In this document: in pieces, positions 61,001 to 64,000 of the stretch
Layout of the letters: each line of letters begins with the position of its first letter
How positions within the stretch are numbered: position 1 is the first letter of the stretch
Assembly (NCBI GenBank): GCA_008360955.1
Contig: LUCM01006819.1
Span: 1-64,000, forward strand
Direction of reading: 5' to 3'
Origin: Fasciolopsis buskii
Taxonomy: Eukaryota > Platyhelminthes > Trematoda > Plagiorchiida > Fasciolidae
DNA length: 64,000 nucleotides
Translations under genes and position numbers: made by a program
Notes under the pieces: model-generated
The model's input: only the letters and a program-made list of their open reading frames with translations
The model's database searches: none
Told to the model about the DNA's origin: nothing

Positions 61001-64000
61001 GGAACATAACTTTATTAGTTAGAAGTTTTTTGAATGAACATAGTTGTCTTCGCATCATTCCTCGAACTTCCTGAGAACACTGAAGAAGCAATAGTCGATT
61101 TTTGTGACCGTATTTTGCACAAAATCTATAGAAGTTCTGAATGTAGGCCGATTCAATTTACTGTACACATTTCGCTGACTCCATTTGGATTCTTCTGCTC
61201 AGCGCCTTTTTACCTGCAGAGAGATTGCAATTTGGAACTACTAAAGATGTTGAGAAACACGCTTATTCCAAATGTATGCAGACCACCGTTAAGTACCAGG
61301 TAAAGTGGCACAGTATCATGATAACAGTGGGAACAACTGGATCCCCTTCTGGGACATTGCGAATTCTGGACATTGTTGTGGCTGGTATCGCAGAAGCATT
61401 GTATTTACATCAGGCGTGACTATTTGTGAGCAGTTTATGCTTTATCTGTGTGCCAGAACAAAATAGCAACAATCTGCCTAATTAACAGGGCTTTCAAAGT
61501 CCAGATCCAGTGTTAGGCAACGAAACTGCAATGAATAATGCCTGAAAGACTTGATAATTGAGCATTAGGTCAATCTCAGAAACTATACAGTTACTTTGAA
61601 GTTGACTTACAGATCGAAATGTTAGAATGAACTACACTTACAAAATAGAATTGTTTGACTAAACTTCCAAGGGTCTCACTGGATTTGCCGCTTTTCACAT
61701 TGAGAATCGCAAAACACCAATTTTGCTTCATTGCTATTCACTTTGGGCTGTGTCCAATTTCACCTCAGACTAAATAAGTTGCATACATAAAGAAAGAGGT
61801 ATGACTAAAGACCCTGATAAAATAACACTTCATGGTTTAGTCGAAGTAACCGATTATTTTATTGCACGTGCCATGGATTTTATAAACTCACATTCGAGGA
61901 AAGTGGTATTCCAAGGGACCATTTCTAATATGCTTCCAAAATATGACCAAAATTGTTGACCTACTTATAATTACACTTTTCCTTTCGAACAAAATGCTAA
62001 ATGCCAGTTGTGGAACTTTCGACGGAAAAAAACGATCATTTCAGCTGAAAGAAAATTGTCATCTGATTTGTGGTGCCGCTCAGCTTAGCGTGATTTTATT
62101 AGGCAAGAGATGCCGCACGGTTCAACTAAAATAAAAATCGGATGCTGCGAACTTGTCTGCTGAGAAAGACGGCATGGAGATTGTGGGTGTTCAAGCGGTC
62201 TGACAATAATCATTTGGACGTAGATGATGACTGAAAAATGATAAGCGACAATTTGGAAGAACGTGCTAACTCGGTAACCTCATGTCTGCGAATATAAACG
62301 GTTATCTTCGAGAAAAAGAAGTTCGTTTTCGGTGATTTATTGTCATGCCATTGCATCAGATTACAAGTGACTAGCATTAATTTGGAACAGGATAAAGGAT
62401 GGTTGATTGCAGTGAAAAAGTCAAAAATGCACTAAATACCCTGACCTCTAATATCCAAGGAAACAATTAGGCTAATGACATCCATTTCTTGGGGCCAGAT
62501 TTAGTTCTATGCTGCACGTGTGGATCTCTTCTTTTTCTAAGCTTGATTCACTCACATCATTCAGCCACGCTGCTTCCGTATTAAAATGACATCGGTCACT
62601 TATGATGTGATCCAGTGGCGCAAACTTGAATCAGTGAAATCAAGTTCGTTCACCAACTGATGTTATTCTAAGTATTTTCCGCTAGAATATTCGTAAAATG
62701 AGTGTATGTTTGGTTCTCTGAATAGCTGAGGCTTTAGTGTCCGTGCTTGTTAGAACGACGATTTTGGAAGTTGAGTTCTATGATCCTACTTCACTTCAGT
62801 GCTTCTGTTGTATCAATTCTCTGTATTCTAATTTAGTAGTTTCCAAATGGATTTTATACTCACTTCAAACAGGATTACTGTTCCCCTCTAGCATTATATC
62901 CAATAACTAGTTGAACAGCTTCTTCCTTTTCATGCTCACTGATCCGCTTAAGCCTATTCGGACGTGAACAGTCATGTGGCCCTCTACAGATCACTTTACT
63001 GGCTAATTTAGAAAACATTTATTAACGCGATAGTTGCTCTTTTCGACCATCCCTTCACCAGCTTACAGGTTTATCAGAATTGTTAGCGCTCACAAAACTT
63101 AGCCATATTTTGCTCTTATAACTCGCTAGACCGGCTGACAACATCAGTTGATCTGTGCGTTTAGACAATAGTTTTATCACTTTGGGTATTTTATGTCAAC
63201 TTATTATTTTGACCAGCTATTGATTCAAGCTAACCTTATTCCACTGTTGCGTCTGCATAAATCAATTCAGACTCTGGTGTGAAGTGGACCGTTTCTTCGC
63301 GATGTTTCATTATCGCCGGGGTATTTACACTACAACTGAAGTTCGCTGGATATTCGCACGGTTTGCCCAATTATTTGTTTTGCATTGTTGACCCCCATGT
63401 TCGTTACATCTGTGCTTAGTGTATTTGCTTCAGTCAAATAAGTTACGGACCAAATAACGCAGCGAAGATGCACCTGCTGGTAATTCACCTACCGATATGG
63501 TTCATTTGTAAGAAAAAAAACGAAATTTCTTCGGTGTTCTTGTCGAACATCTTAGTTACTGTGTAACAAGGGTAACAAGGATAACAAATGGTCCACAGAA
63601 GCAACTAGAACCCAAAGGCCGTTATTATGGTTCCCAGTTCACCAGGTAGCCACAAACAGTGTGTTCATTTTGTCTCCACAAATGTCTATCAAGTAGCCTT
63701 AGTGGAATTGTTGACCAAAAAATAGACTGAAAACTGCCACACGTAAGAGCATAAGCGTGAGTCAATACACCAAGGATGACGGATGAATGTGATTGAGAAT
63801 CTACCTGTTTCTGTCAGGGACTAACAACTGATCGAACCGTCGGATATGCAACATTCTGGTTCGGATTAAGGTGAAAATGAGTTTAACAGAGTCAAAGATT
63901 ATACTCAATACTAGTTGGCCAACGTAAATTCATCATTCACATCGATCAAAGCCGGATATCTTGTTTTGTGGGATACGTGAACTACATCTCGGATTAGCAA
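58028..64000. other. stretch with no recognisable gene
   Basis: Weak frames occur at 58151-58436 (both strands), 59803-60117 minus, 61034-61419 plus and 61943-62134 plus. None has a domain or a convincing splice pair. A short (GGTAACAA)-type triplication lies near 63565-63588. It reads as intergenic or intronic DNA. Confidence 0.4.

Noticed and set aside
1..64000. A prokaryotic defence system, CRISPR array or operon
   Set aside because: No runs of long collinear genes, ribosome binding sites or regular repeat-spacer arrays; sequence character and mobile elements are those of an animal genome.

Overview
This window looks like non-coding-rich nuclear DNA from a eukaryote, most likely a flatworm and probably a trematode. 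The reasons are its moderately AT-rich composition, the absence of long uninterrupted genes, and possible coding blocks that are short and bounded by GT/AG sites. It also carries the wrecks of trematode-type transposable elements: Penelope-like elements with a GIY-YIG domain, a CR1-like LINE, and a tRNA-derived SINE. Nothing resembles an operon, CRISPR array, phage or bacterial gene cluster. One assembly gap (111 N) lies inside the LINE.

The firmest features are the repeats. Two decayed Penelope-like fragments lie on the minus strand at about 1.27-1.90 kb and 2.47-2.94 kb. A SINE sits on the minus strand at 3.1-3.28 kb and a sister copy on the plus strand at 45.15-45.32 kb. A CR1-like reverse transcriptase relic runs from about 11.93 to 13.42 kb on the plus strand. 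AT-rich microsatellites, a degenerate tRNA-like sequence and a possible third, badly decayed SINE make up the rest.

Protein-coding signal is weak and split into exon-sized open frames. I kept those with plausible acceptor and donor sites, and favoured sets whose splice phases agree. The best are on the minus strand: four phase-compatible exons at 51.8-54.8 kb ending in a membrane helix; three at 14.6-17.4 kb ending in a membrane helix, a basic tail and a stop; a symmetric membrane-helix exon at 23.2-23.4 kb; three at 26.9-27.8 kb; two at 21.5-22.0 kb; and a two-exon 3' end at 34.4-34.9 kb with a 31-nt intron. On the plus strand there are candidates at 34.1 kb, 42.0-44.5 kb (one faintly CUB-like), 46.8 kb, 48.0 kb (a possible small secreted peptide) and 51.25 kb. 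No exon could be tied with confidence to a named gene, so gene symbols are blank. Several membrane-helix exons on the minus strand could belong to one or more long genes with large introns, but linkage between clusters is not demonstrated.

All exon calls rest on reading frame, splice motif and phase only, with no homology or transcript support. They are hypotheses with modest confidence. The transposon calls rest on recognisable domain motifs and are more secure.
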